Positions 54,401 through 64,000 of a stretch of DNA of 64,000 bases are shown piece after piece. The stretch comes from Tribonema minus (lineage: Eukaryota; Sar; Xanthophyceae; Tribonematales; Tribonemataceae): NCBI GenBank assembly GCA_017506865.1, contig JAFCMP010000301.1, positions 558,001-622,000 of the forward strand, read 5' to 3'. The notes under the pieces are model-generated. The model saw only the letters and a list, made by a program, of their open reading frames with translations. It made no database searches and was not told the origin of the DNA. The position numbers were made by a program, and so were the translations under genes. Each line of letters begins with the position of its first letter. Position 1 is the stretch's first letter.

Positions 54401-57400
54401 ACCGGTGCGCAGCCTTTTGATCTTGCTCCTATGTATACTATATGATGGCGCAGTAGAAGTGCACCAGGCTCATAAGTAACCCCTGAGAGTTGCACCAGCC
54501 ATGTCTTTCTCCGTAGGAAACGCTTTATCATGCATGTCAGTTGGCATGGCAGCAATAGGAACATAAAGCCAAGATGCCTGGGCCGCTTCGGAACACAAGT
54601 GGATGTAGGCACCAACCGGCAAGGTTATGGCGGGTACGTAACCGCTTAACTGTTACTGCAAACAGACATGAACCACGTAACTATTGGCTAAACTCTGAAC
54701 AAGCCCATACTCAAACTAGTGTTTCAAGCAGATTATCACATTGTTGCGATGAAAGAAATTGGTTCCAGAATTGAAATCGAAATTAGGTGTTCCGCGAGAG
54801 GACGCAGCCCAGTGTTAAAGTTGTCCTCTGTGTCACAGCACATTTCTATTCCAAGTAGAGACATTGTGGTGCTCTTGTCTCCGTGTATGGCACAGCAATG
54901 AATTCTGCAGACTTGTCACCGCTATGCTTCAAGCACGCTTTGAGTGAAGGACCGAAAAACAGCACACCAGATGCATTCCGGCTCAGGCAGGCTGTTGGAG
55001 ATGCCTTTGAAAATCCGCTCACTGTAATATGCAACTCTTGCTGTTTGTGTGTATGGTATGATTGCATACCCATAGCATCGACTTGCGTACATGCCTCTGA
55101 CTTCCATTGCACACTGCCCCCAATCCAACACCCAAACCTGACAGGCATTGGTGGGAGGCCTGGATGTTGAAATCTGCCGCAACTACTTTGGCTCACAAAT
55201 AAGCTCCTTCGAGCAGCCAATCGACACCACTTTGCTGGGGCTCACAAAGGAGGAATGCGCAGGGACTGATGTGGAGAAACCCTACCCGGCGGTGTTTATT
55301 AGGGCTCCTGCAATTCTATCGGTGAGCTTGCAGCTTGAATTAGGTTAGAGGTTGGCGTGAAGTCATTTGTACTGTTTACAACTGCCGTATGTGTTTTTCA
55401 GTTCACCTGGTTCTGGTCCATGTACTGCTGGATAACATGTTGGCGTGCCGTGGCACGGTACTCGTGTTTGTTTGCTTGACGCCAATGCGAGTTGTAGTGC
55501 TTTCTGACATGTTATGACGCAGGGTGAGGCATGCTGCACACACGTCGAAGCATCACAGCGATTGCCTGTGTTCATGTTAGGATGAGGACTTTCCTGACAA
55601 TGAGCTGATGCTCCCAGTGCATACCCAGTGCATATATGAATGACAACGCTTGTCAAGTCTGCAACTGTTTTTGAAATGACAACGCTTGTCAAGTCTGCAA
55701 ATGTTTTTTATGTATGTAAGTGTATATCATTTTGGACTTCAACAGTTGGGCTGTGCGGCGGCGCATTGAGTTTCCTTCCAATTCATATCTATATAAGGGC
55801 CACATCACCTGATGTGACTTCACCGAGGTGGCCAAATACATTACGAGGTTTTGCCCAGACCCTCATTTGTTTATTGACCCTGATGTTATTGTGAACTCTC
55901 GTCCTATACATTCTGTGTTCGTGTTGTCTGTTGTGCAGGTGGCCGGGGAGGGCGTTTCCATACTGGCAAAGGTGAAGTTTTACATGATTGCCTCAAAACC
56001 CTTCTCAAACCTGATGCTAGCGGCTCAGTGGGGCTGCATGAAGTCGATCGTCTACTGGGGTAGCCAGTGGCAGGCACTGCATCAGGTGTTGTTTTCCTAA
56101 ACGCCATGGATGAACTGTTACTGGTCTTTCAGTTGGCAAGTGACTGATGCCTTAGCAGGCTTTCCCCCACTGTGTCCCCATCACTTCTTCTGCCAAATGT
56201 ACAGAGACCTGCTGGAGTATGTGATCGTGTACAGAGAGAGACCTGCGGCGAAGTATGTTATTTGTTGAGGGGGCAGTGGCGCCATACTTCATGCGCCACA
56301 GATATTGGACTACATGTGGCTTAGCAGTTCTGTAACAATGACTTCACACTGCAAGCTCAGTTGCGCGTATGACTCTTGCCCGGGGCCCCTGAGGCTCCAA
56401 GTTCTCACTACTTCACTTGAAGTATAGTAGATAGGACAGTGTTACCTTCCCCAGACTGCCCAATCGTGCCACGTGCGACACCCCGTGGTGCTGCCGCCAC
56501 GAATGCAATAACAGCAATTGCGCAGGGTCTGAGCACTGCTGAGCACAACTCCAGTGGCGCATACCTTCGCGACAGCTTGAGCTGTAACCTCAAGAGCGCG
56601 TGGCCTGGGTTGTGTCACACCACATACAACACCTCATGTTGTTGCCAACACAAATGCAATACCAGCAAATGCACAAGGTCTGAGCATCGCTGAGCACTGC
56701 TGAGCCGTGCATACCTTCACGGCAGCGCGTGCTATCAGCTCATGGACACGTGGTTTCGGTTATGTCGGTCAGCAGGGTGTGCATGGGCAGGCCTGTCACA
56801 AGGCTTGCCTGTGCTGTGTCAATGGCCCCTGTTTGCACTCCAGCCTCAATCACGACTTCAAAATTGTGACCCTTCAATGTATGCACATCAAGTAAACCAG
56901 CTACAGCTCTCGTGTCTGTGGCCTGTGCAGTGGCAGCAATCGCGCGTACGCTCCTGCGGACTCTGCTGTGGCACTCTATGAGCCGATCATGGGTGCTGCA
57001 ATGTGCGCATATTGACTGCATAACTACATGACAGAGTTATCTTGCCCTCGCTTTGCATGCATGCCGCCTGAAGGTGTCACTGCGCGCAAATTAACATATA
57101 CGAAACATCCAAACGGAGGCTGCAATTTCTCCTCTATGTTGTGCATGGTGCGTCTCATTTCATATCACAAATGTGGCACTCATCATTATGTGTGCATGAT
57201 TGCAATCCAGGTGCGCGCGCTGCCGTGTAGCAAGGCCCGGCTAGCACTGGAGGCATCGCTCAACGCACCTGCAGCGTCCCCTGAACGGTCTGCGAAACGG
57301 CAACGGTTAGAGCCGTACCTCACGCCTTCGGAGGAGCTTCCTGAGGTCATTGTGGCTGCCAAGAAGGACAACATACTGGTGAGTGGTTTCATTCAAATGT

Positions 57401-58186
57401 GCTATTTGTTGAAGTTTGCGTTCGTGCATCATGAACAGTGTCAGATGAACATGGTCCGGCTTTCGCACAGGCTTGGCAGTGGGCGGTTGGCCCTGTGGGT
57501 GGGGACGGCAAGAATGGCCCCGTTGCTTGCACATCGTGTTGTGTGTCACACTGTCAGGTCTATTGCGATAGTGTGGAATCCCGCCAGAAAGGGGGAAGCT
57601 TCCCTGCCAAGGGTACGAAAGGTTTTCAGCTCAACGGTCATGCCAGGGCCACCACAGTTTGCTTCCGTACGAGGCTAATGTCAGACCTACCATCATCTGA
57701 TTGCCGGAAGGATACGGTTGACTATATGACCGCATTGGTGATGAGTTGTGTTGGTAGTAACAGAAGCCCGGGCACTTGCCGGTATGCTGAAGGGCCAATA
57801 GTGTGCTCGTACAAGTCGCTAGCGCTGTAAGTGACGTTGCGTTGGCCATGTACATAAACTAGAGCGCTGTACACAATGCGGTTTGTAATTCATTGAAATT
57901 ACGCGAGGATCACGGCCACAAGTGGCTGTACAGCACGGGTCTTACCATCTTTGCAGCACGGAAGAAATGTCTTCTCATGTGCAGACTGTCTGCGTGACAT
58001 CAACTTCAAGCTTCTTTCATTCAAGTTTGCCTTTTATGATCCTCACAACATTGGCAATAAACTGATTAGTTTGCTGCTACTGCTTTGTGTGGCCAGGTTA
58101 CGGCTTTCCACCCCGAGCTCACCGCAGACAAACGCTGGCACGCCTATTTCCTCAAGATGGTTCGAGAGGCCCAGACCAAAACATAG
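51435..58186 (+). CDS. pdxT: PdxT/PDX2 glutaminase subunit of pyridoxal phosphate synthase, seven exons
   Basis: Exons 51,435-51,581; 52,412-52,497; 53,299-53,416; 55,145-55,321; 55,939-55,971 (33 nt); 57,211-57,378; 58,097-58,186. Phases agree and give 272 aa. It hydrolyses glutamine and channels ammonia to PdxS/PDX1 for vitamin B6 synthesis in the cytosol. Family signatures are complete: [20 protein letters not shown] (66-69 GGES), GTCAGM with nucleophile C99, GGLDV...RNYFGSQ..SFE, FIRAP, and FHPELT with H248 and E250 completing the triad. No presequence. An insert of about 30 residues in exon 6 ([20 protein letters not shown]) is not typical of the family and contains a basic KRQR. The start is the first in-frame ATG; the frame is open but ATG-less upstream to 51,264. 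Confidence 0.97.
53375..53980 (+). repeat. Minisatellite of PdxT exon-3 3' edge and donor
   Basis: The exon end ([12 protein letters not shown]|gtcagg) is copied at about 53,531-53,567, 53,677-53,712, 53,802-53,845 and 53,930-53,975, with spacing of about 125-150 bp and growing divergence. The first copies keep GGCCAG|gtcagg or GGGCAG|gttagt donors. Intervening words such as tgcgcaatgatgatgag repeat too. Confidence 0.88.
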
Positions 58187-59343
58187 TACTGCAACCTTGA
58201 GTGGTGAACACCATGTTGCTCACGCTGCAGTTCACGCAGGTACATCAGTCAATTTAACCAGCGTTGCAGGTGTCTGACCTGTTGAACATTTTGAAACTGC
58301 GCTGCCAGTCGAGAAATGTGTCCAATATGCGTTGCCATGCGTCAAACACTTGACCATGCACGTTCTTGCGCAATATGCACACGTAATGGCAGCCGGCATC
58401 CCTTCAGGCCCCGCCAGGTGTTAATAAGATGCATCACTGACACCACCTGTTGGCGATGGCTTGCTTGCGTTGTCTACTGCCTACAGTACGTGCTTCACCT
58501 GTTTCGAATGTGCATGGTGCGCTGCTATGAGGTTGACATCTTGTCACATGCGTGCTCACGGCGACTGACAAATGCTCATGTTGCGATGTGTTGCGCGCAT
58601 GGGCACCAAAACCAGCACTAGTATTTGTTCTGGCACGGTCGTTGACCAAGCTCAGAGTTTCTGGCAATTTCAAAGTTTGCCTCAAAATGAAGCCAAAAAC
58701 CAGGGGGCATGAGGAGGAGGGGGGTGATGGTTTCGGTGTGCAGTCACTCGCGGCGCAGTCTCTAGCTGACACGCAGCAGTCATACCAGCGTGGCCCAAGG
58801 TGGCCGGAGCTGGCCGGCGGAGGCTCTCAGTGCACGCGCAAAATCGATTATGTGCGCTTCACATCGCATCCCGTCGTCCAGCCTCGCGCGTATCTGCGAG
58901 ATAGGTTGGCAGTATCTGCGGCCGTGTCATTTTGCAACACTCACACCAAGACCCGCCTTGCTACAAAAAAGCTTTCTCCTTCCAGGGGGGTCGCTCGTAG
59001 TCGCTCGTATATAAATCATTCTAGTGGGTGCTTTTGACATTATGGAGGCAAGAAAGGCCAACCAACCGAGGCGATGCTAGAATGCACTAGGATGCTGTAA
59101 GTTGCTGAAATAGAGCTGCTAATGGCTAATGTGTTGCTATGCTGTTTGCTGTGTTGCTGAACATGGCGTGTTGAGCCGAGGCGCTACTTCAATGCCCGAT
59201 GAACTTTCCAGTTTATCGGCGTTTGGGATGTTTCCATTGACCTTCCCAACAAGGCACAACAGCTGGTGAACCGGACACATTGAGGGAGCTATCGCTTGCC
59301 AGGCTTTCAGACGGGGCCAACTTTGTCGCCAGTAACCCGAACG
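58187..59343. other. Intergenic between PdxT and the SGNH-like gene
   Basis: An open frame at 58,552-59,037 is present but has no start context, splice support or family resemblance. The 3' UTR of PdxT and the promoter of the next gene presumably lie here. Confidence 0.4.
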
Positions 59344-62300
59344 ATGCGGCCATTCCTCCCGCTGCTGCTGGTGGTACTCGCCAAGCTGGCACAAGGCGCA
59401 TCATCTAATAACGCGCAGCGGCAACTTTTACAGCTGCTCCAGGAGCCCAGCCTTCAACAATATCCAGGCCACGCGCTGTCCCTGCAGCCCGCAGCTGCGT
59501 TCGCCGCAGCGCATATCGATGCCATGCATCAGCGCCCGCCCGATCAGCTCTTTCGCAACAGCCTCGTTCACAGCGGTGGGTTGACGGATCTGCAACTGGA
59601 GGTGTTCTTTCGCAAGTGCGCAAATCCAGGTTCCGTCATCAACGTTGGCGCCATCGGAGGCAGCAACACGCAGCTGCCGTGGTCATTCCTCTGGCCGGTG
59701 GTGGTGAGTGGAGCATCAAATGCCGCAGTTACCGTAACATACAAGGATCGGTCCAAAGCAGGTAAACCTTGATATTGTACAACAACAGGCGTTGAACCTG
59801 TTATCATCATGACGGGATCTCATAAGGTATTATGATATACACATGCTGCAGGCATGAAGTCTGCCTTACCGCTAAATGGTGCTACATGTGTTTCTAGAGG
59901 ACACATCCGACAAGTTGAACACCACGCAAGGTGACCGTCTTGCAATGCAAGTGATCTGTCAGTGAATCATGAAGTCAATTGGAGCTTTTCCACCGCAACG
60001 GACTCGGAGTGAAAGCCGTTACGCACAACTTCATTTGCTGAGTCGGACGCAAAAAGTGGGACATTGGCGTCAGATGAGAGCGCCCTGCCAGCGCGCAGTG
60101 CGGGCCGCAAACGTCGCAGTGGCCGCACGTTTGAGACTGCCGCAGTTACTGTACAATATGTGCCAGGTGGCATGAGGCCCATACGCCGCATGCGGCCAGC
60201 GCCGTATGTTCAGCATGCTGCAACACCCCACACGCTGGGTGCCAGAGTAAGCGCTCAAGGGATCTCATAAGGTATTATGATATACACATGCTGCAGGCAT
60301 GAAGTCTGCCTTACCGCTAAATGGTGCTACATGTGTTTCTAGACGACACATCCGACAAGTTGAACACCACGCGAGGTGACATTCTTGCAATGCAAGTGAT
60401 CTGTCAGTGATTCATGAAGTCAATAGGAGCTTTTCCACCGCAACGGACTCGGAGTGAAAGCCGTTACGCACAACTTCATTTGCTGAGTCGGACGCAAAAA
60501 GTGGGACATTGGCGTCAGATGAGAGCGCCCTGCCAGCGCGCAGTGCGGGCCGCAAACGTCGCAGTGGCCGCACGTTTGAGACTGCCGCAGTTACTGTACA
60601 ATATGTGCCAGGTGGCATGAGGCCCATACGCCGCATGCGGCCAGCGCCGTATGTTCAGCATGCTGCAACACCCCACACGCTGGGTGCCAGAATAAGCGCT
60701 CAAGGCTTCCTGGTGTTCGCGAGAGCGGCAATTACTGAGATCCAGCAGTGCCACGTTGATTGCCAAGTGATGAATGGTTGCTGCAGTACGCACATACGCC
60801 GTAGTACGCACTGTGACATAAATTGGCAAGCTATAGTGCATCATGATCAGCCTGAGGAGTGTGCATGCAGAATGACGCGCGTGCCGAAATGCTTGCCAAA
60901 GTATCTATTAGGAAGAAGGCTCGTCGTGAAGGGTTTCTCGCCTACAATATTGTGATATGACAACGATTTCATGACGCTACCCTTGCGTCACTTTCCAAAT
61001 GTCTTGAACATCACGATGATATCGTCAGACCTCTGGCTCAGAGTCAGAGTCTGATGTCCAGTTTATCCTTGAGGCACGTGTACACTGTACAGTGACTGTT
61101 CATATCCAGATGTATCTGATTGCATCAATCAGATGTTGAAGTACAGGTCAGAGTTCCGTGATGAGCACGAAGAGGCTTTGGGGCTACATGCAGACTAAGT
61201 GTTCTGGTTGCGCCAGCGTGGCAAATGTAGCTACTGCATTGGAGTGCGTCACTGCAGACGGTCGCCTGAATCAGATGTGTGTGTGCCATGAACATATCGC
61301 TCAGGCTGTTGTTGACGCTCACTCGTGCTACCTCGATCCAGCACATATGTGAGGTGCAGTGCCACAAGAAAGGGGACCCACCCTTACTTAAGTCTTAAGT
61401 TGAACGCTGCATGTCAATGAGCCTCTGAGTCAAGTGATCCTCAGATTCAACTTGAAGTTGAGCATGCAACAAGCTTAGTGTTGCCATAAAGCGCAGTACA
61501 GTATGTGTCAAGATGACTGATCGGATGCTCGCCGTATACACAATGGCATGCGGTATACATGACAAATAATATTCAAAGTTTGCACTAGTTGAACGGAAAA
61601 GAAAATGCGATAATGTATCAACATAATGACGATTCAGGCATTATGTTGCGGCACCACTGGCATATTTGGTACCCATGTGAGTAGTGGGGGCTTCTTTTGA
61701 TGATCACTCGACGAGTAAAATAGTATTGTGCCAATATAGATGTACATAGAGTATAATGTCATCAATGATTATTATACATGTACAACTATTTTGCAACCCT
61801 GAACCTGAATCAACTTGAGTCGAACTTGAAGGCACTGAAACCCCCCCCCCCCCCCCCCCCTCCGGAACCACCTGCAGGATCTGCTGCAGGAAATGTGTCC
61901 GCACACCACAGTGACTGGCTTCAATGGAGCACGTGGCTCGCATGGATCGCTGACCCTGGGGATGTGTATCAAGACTGTCACCGCGCCTCAACTGGACATT
62001 GCCTTTGCAGAGTTTGCTCTCAATGACCAGGGGCAGTACAGGTCAGTTCCAACTGTCACTGGCAGGCAGGGAGTCTGCAGTATTGACATCCGCTGCGGAC
62101 ACCAGCAACGGCACTCAGGTTGTGTCTTTGTGGACTCGCATCTTCGTTCTTGCAACATCATGAAGTTCATGCAATGCGCAAACCAAAAGCTATCTCGATA
62201 ATAGCAAGTGGCACAGGCGCTCCTAGACCAGTAACTGTATTGCACACATGTTGCGCCACTATCAGTTGGAACATTGTTCTCGGAAATGACAACTCAGCTA

Positions 62301-63470
62301 GAGCTCCATGAGCAGGATGCCAAGCCAGGTAGCAAGGCAGAAGAGAGGAAGAGAGAGAGACTCCGGCTGAAGAATCGTGCAAAGGAGAAGTAAAATTGAG
62401 GGCATCTAGCAGCTCCTGACCGAAAAGGCACGAGTAAGGTGCAATTGTACAAGTGCATACAGCACTTAAGTGCAATAAAGCATGGTGGAACCAATAAACT
62501 ATGGTGCAACCAGTCATAAGCTATGCTGCAACTAGTCATGCCTCGGGGTGGCTAAACAAGTCTGGAGTAACCCCGTGGCAACCACTGTTGTGCAGACATC
62601 TGAGAGCCTGCAATTCCAACAATTGTAACCTGCAGAGAGCTGACTCCCCTTTGGCGAACATGAAAAATATACATTCAGCTACAGACTGTTGAAGCCTTTT
62701 TATTGGTAGATGCCACTGGCACTATCACTGATACCCCACGGTTGAGGGACTTTGCCGGGCCGTTCATGATGGGTTGTGGTGTACACGCTGTCAGTAATAC
62801 GTTGCGATAACACCAAGCGCAGGTGATCTTTCGACAACATGACCCGGTCATCTGCTGTATCAAAAGGTTGTGACTGCCGGCCCAGGCTTCATTGGCTACA
62901 GCCTGAAGTTTGCATCTAGACCCCCATCATTCCTAAATGTATATGTTGAACGTTTTTCTTCATCGCAATAATTCTGCACTTATGCAGGCGTCAGAATGGC
63001 CGCACAAGCTCCTTCCCCTACGAGCTCATGACACGCACAATGCTGGCCAATTACGACCCTGCACCGGCAGTTTTCAACCTGTTCATGTGGGGGCGCAGCT
63101 TCACCTTCGACTCCGCACAGGCGGACCTTGAGCCCGTCGTTGAGCATTACGACGTCACTGCACTCTCCCTGCGTGATTTGGTCTGGCCATGTGAGTGGCG
63201 CGGTAACCCTAACCCTAGCTGTGACTTTTGAGCTCTGTTAAAGCCAAGATATGTACGTGCGCTTTAGCCTACGGTATGTCCATCTCTTCAAAAATGTCAC
63301 CATTGGATATGATCAACGCATGTTCAACGTGCCCGTCTCCTATGTAAGCGACTGTTTTCAAGTTACTGGCACCTGTGCATGGCATTGCTCTGTGGATGCA
63401 ATGGCGGCTGCTTTCTGCCCAGGCGACTCTCACTATGATGCGAAACCTCACTGGTCAAGCGGGTTCAAAT
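59344..63470 (+). CDS. Secreted SGNH/GDSL-hydrolase-like protein, 3' end outside visible exons
   Basis: Exons 59,344-59,703; 61,878-62,041; 62,988-63,190; 63,423-63,470, with agreeing phases (0, 2, 1, 1); the gene must continue past 63,470. Residues 1-19 are a signal peptide (MRPFLPLLLVVLAKLAQGA). Block I is VGAIGGSNT with nucleophile S107. Block II is the NGARGSHGS region (136-144), and block III the Asn in EFALND (N169). Exon 3 (FPYELMTRTMLANYDPAPAVFNLFMWG...HYDVTALSLRDLVWP) matches the middle of CAP64-like SGNH proteins. Exon 4 (DSHYDAKPHWSSGF) may approach the C-terminal Asp-His block. Likely role: extracellular esterase or polysaccharide O-acyl modification; substrate unknown. The exon-2 acceptor follows a run of about 20 Cs. 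The last exon is the least certain. Confidence 0.78.
59814..60702. repeat. Tandem duplication, about 445-bp unit, in SGNH intron 1
   Basis: The block starting gggatctcataaggtattat at 59,814 is repeated at 60,259 with only a handful of differences. Open frames on both strands inside it are duplicated with it, but have no family match. Confidence 0.92.
61841..61860. repeat. Poly-C tract upstream of SGNH exon 2
   Basis: About 20 consecutive Cs, 17 nt before the exon-2 acceptor, acting as an extreme polypyrimidine tract. Similar C-runs precede exon 2 of the orphan gene. Confidence 0.85.
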
Positions 63471-64000
63471 GTACACAGTCGTGTCTACCACTAGTGTAGA
63501 GAAGTTTTGAAGTGGCATAAGCTCAGCACCCGCAGGCTGCTATTGGAAAAGCTCAACACCGCTGACCACAATGTATGCGTTGCATTCACATCCAGTGCAC
63601 GTTGGTGGTGCAGCTATCTGGACACTTCTCAAGACACTAAGTTCAACTTGATGCATTGCTGTCACTTATGCATGTGCAACGCAAAGTTGCGTTAGCAGGC
63701 AGACCGGGCTCGTAAACCATGGCAGTGCCAACTTGAATGCTGCATGCAGTGCGCTTCACACTGCTTGGAGTGTTTGCCTTAACCCTGGCTCTACATGCCC
63801 TTGAATCAGATCATCATGTCACGCCATCAGCCGCGCCATCGACTGAGCAACTTGAAGTCCAAGCTCACATACATGATACGCTCTTAACTGTGATACTGGT
63901 GTGTACTTTATGGCCTTTGCTTGAGGGTCGGAAAACTATTCTGCACCAGGTCCTATACCACACATATGCTCCTATTGAGCTTGTGCAATCTTTCCCTGCT
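63471..64000. other. Rest of SGNH-like gene, no further exon identified
   Basis: Follows the putative donor AAAT|gtacac at 63,471. No exon with the expected C-terminal SGNH block is recognisable before the window ends, so the gene is treated as incomplete here. Confidence 0.4.

Noticed and set aside
60064-60955. 148-codon open frame across the second 445-bp unit
   Set aside because: The first unit carries a stop that truncates the same frame, and no family match is seen. It lies inside an intron bounded by well-matched SGNH exons.
7392-64000. Green-algal (chlorophyte) origin
   Set aside because: CTG repeats and long introns first suggested it, but the two signal-peptide-plus-Phe presequences fit secondary red plastids better. 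This stays an inference.

Overview
This window looks like nuclear DNA of a photosynthetic eukaryote. All the recognisable genes are split by GT-AG introns, gene density is low (eight protein-coding genes in 64 kb) and introns of 1-5 kb are full of repeats. Two divergently arranged genes at about 24.2-24.5 kb each start with a hydrophobic signal peptide followed at once by a Phe in an A/S-F-x-x-P context (CQAFLQP and AQSFTSP). This is the ASAFAP-like bipartite presequence known from algae with secondary red plastids. I therefore infer an ochrophyte (stramenopile) alga or a relative; a haptophyte or cryptophyte is possible. A thioredoxin m and a PdxT fit a photosynthetic host with its own vitamin B6 synthesis.

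Layout. 1-7.4 kb: repeats, including an inverted duplication of exon 2 of the next gene and a 1.7-kb dispersed repeat whose other copy lies inverted at 49.4-51.1 kb. 7.4-12.6 kb (+): three-exon orphan gene encoding 1,062 aa. 13.9 kb (+): tRNA-Gly(UCC), with truncated relatives at 5.8-6.5 kb. 14.9-16.3 kb (+): FNIP-type leucine-rich repeat protein. 18.4-24.2 kb (-): plastid thioredoxin m-like gene, four exons. 24.45-26.2 kb (+): small plastid-targeted membrane protein, three exons. 27.9-38.2 kb (-): ten-exon VAP/MSP-domain ER protein. 39.0-45.4 kb (+): seven-exon calmodulin-like protein with an 18-nt microexon. 51.4-58.2 kb (+): seven-exon PdxT glutaminase. 59.3 kb to past the window end (+): secreted SGNH-hydrolase-like protein, incomplete.

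The most striking signal is not a gene. In at least five of these genes an intronic minisatellite abuts an exon, and each unit carries a copy of that exon's edge plus its splice site (VAP exons 2, 6 and 8, PdxT exon 3, thioredoxin exon 3, calmodulin-like exon 2, and one copy after exon 1 of the orphan gene). Introns here seem to grow by tandem duplication across splice sites, which leaves rows of decoy splice sites. Three non-autonomous terminal-inverted-repeat elements also sit in introns. One is a hAT-type element with an intact 8-bp target duplication, 6 nt from a 5' splice site, and neighbouring minisatellite units serve as its empty site.

All exon models come from reading frame, splice consensus, phase agreement and family knowledge. 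None has been tested against transcripts.
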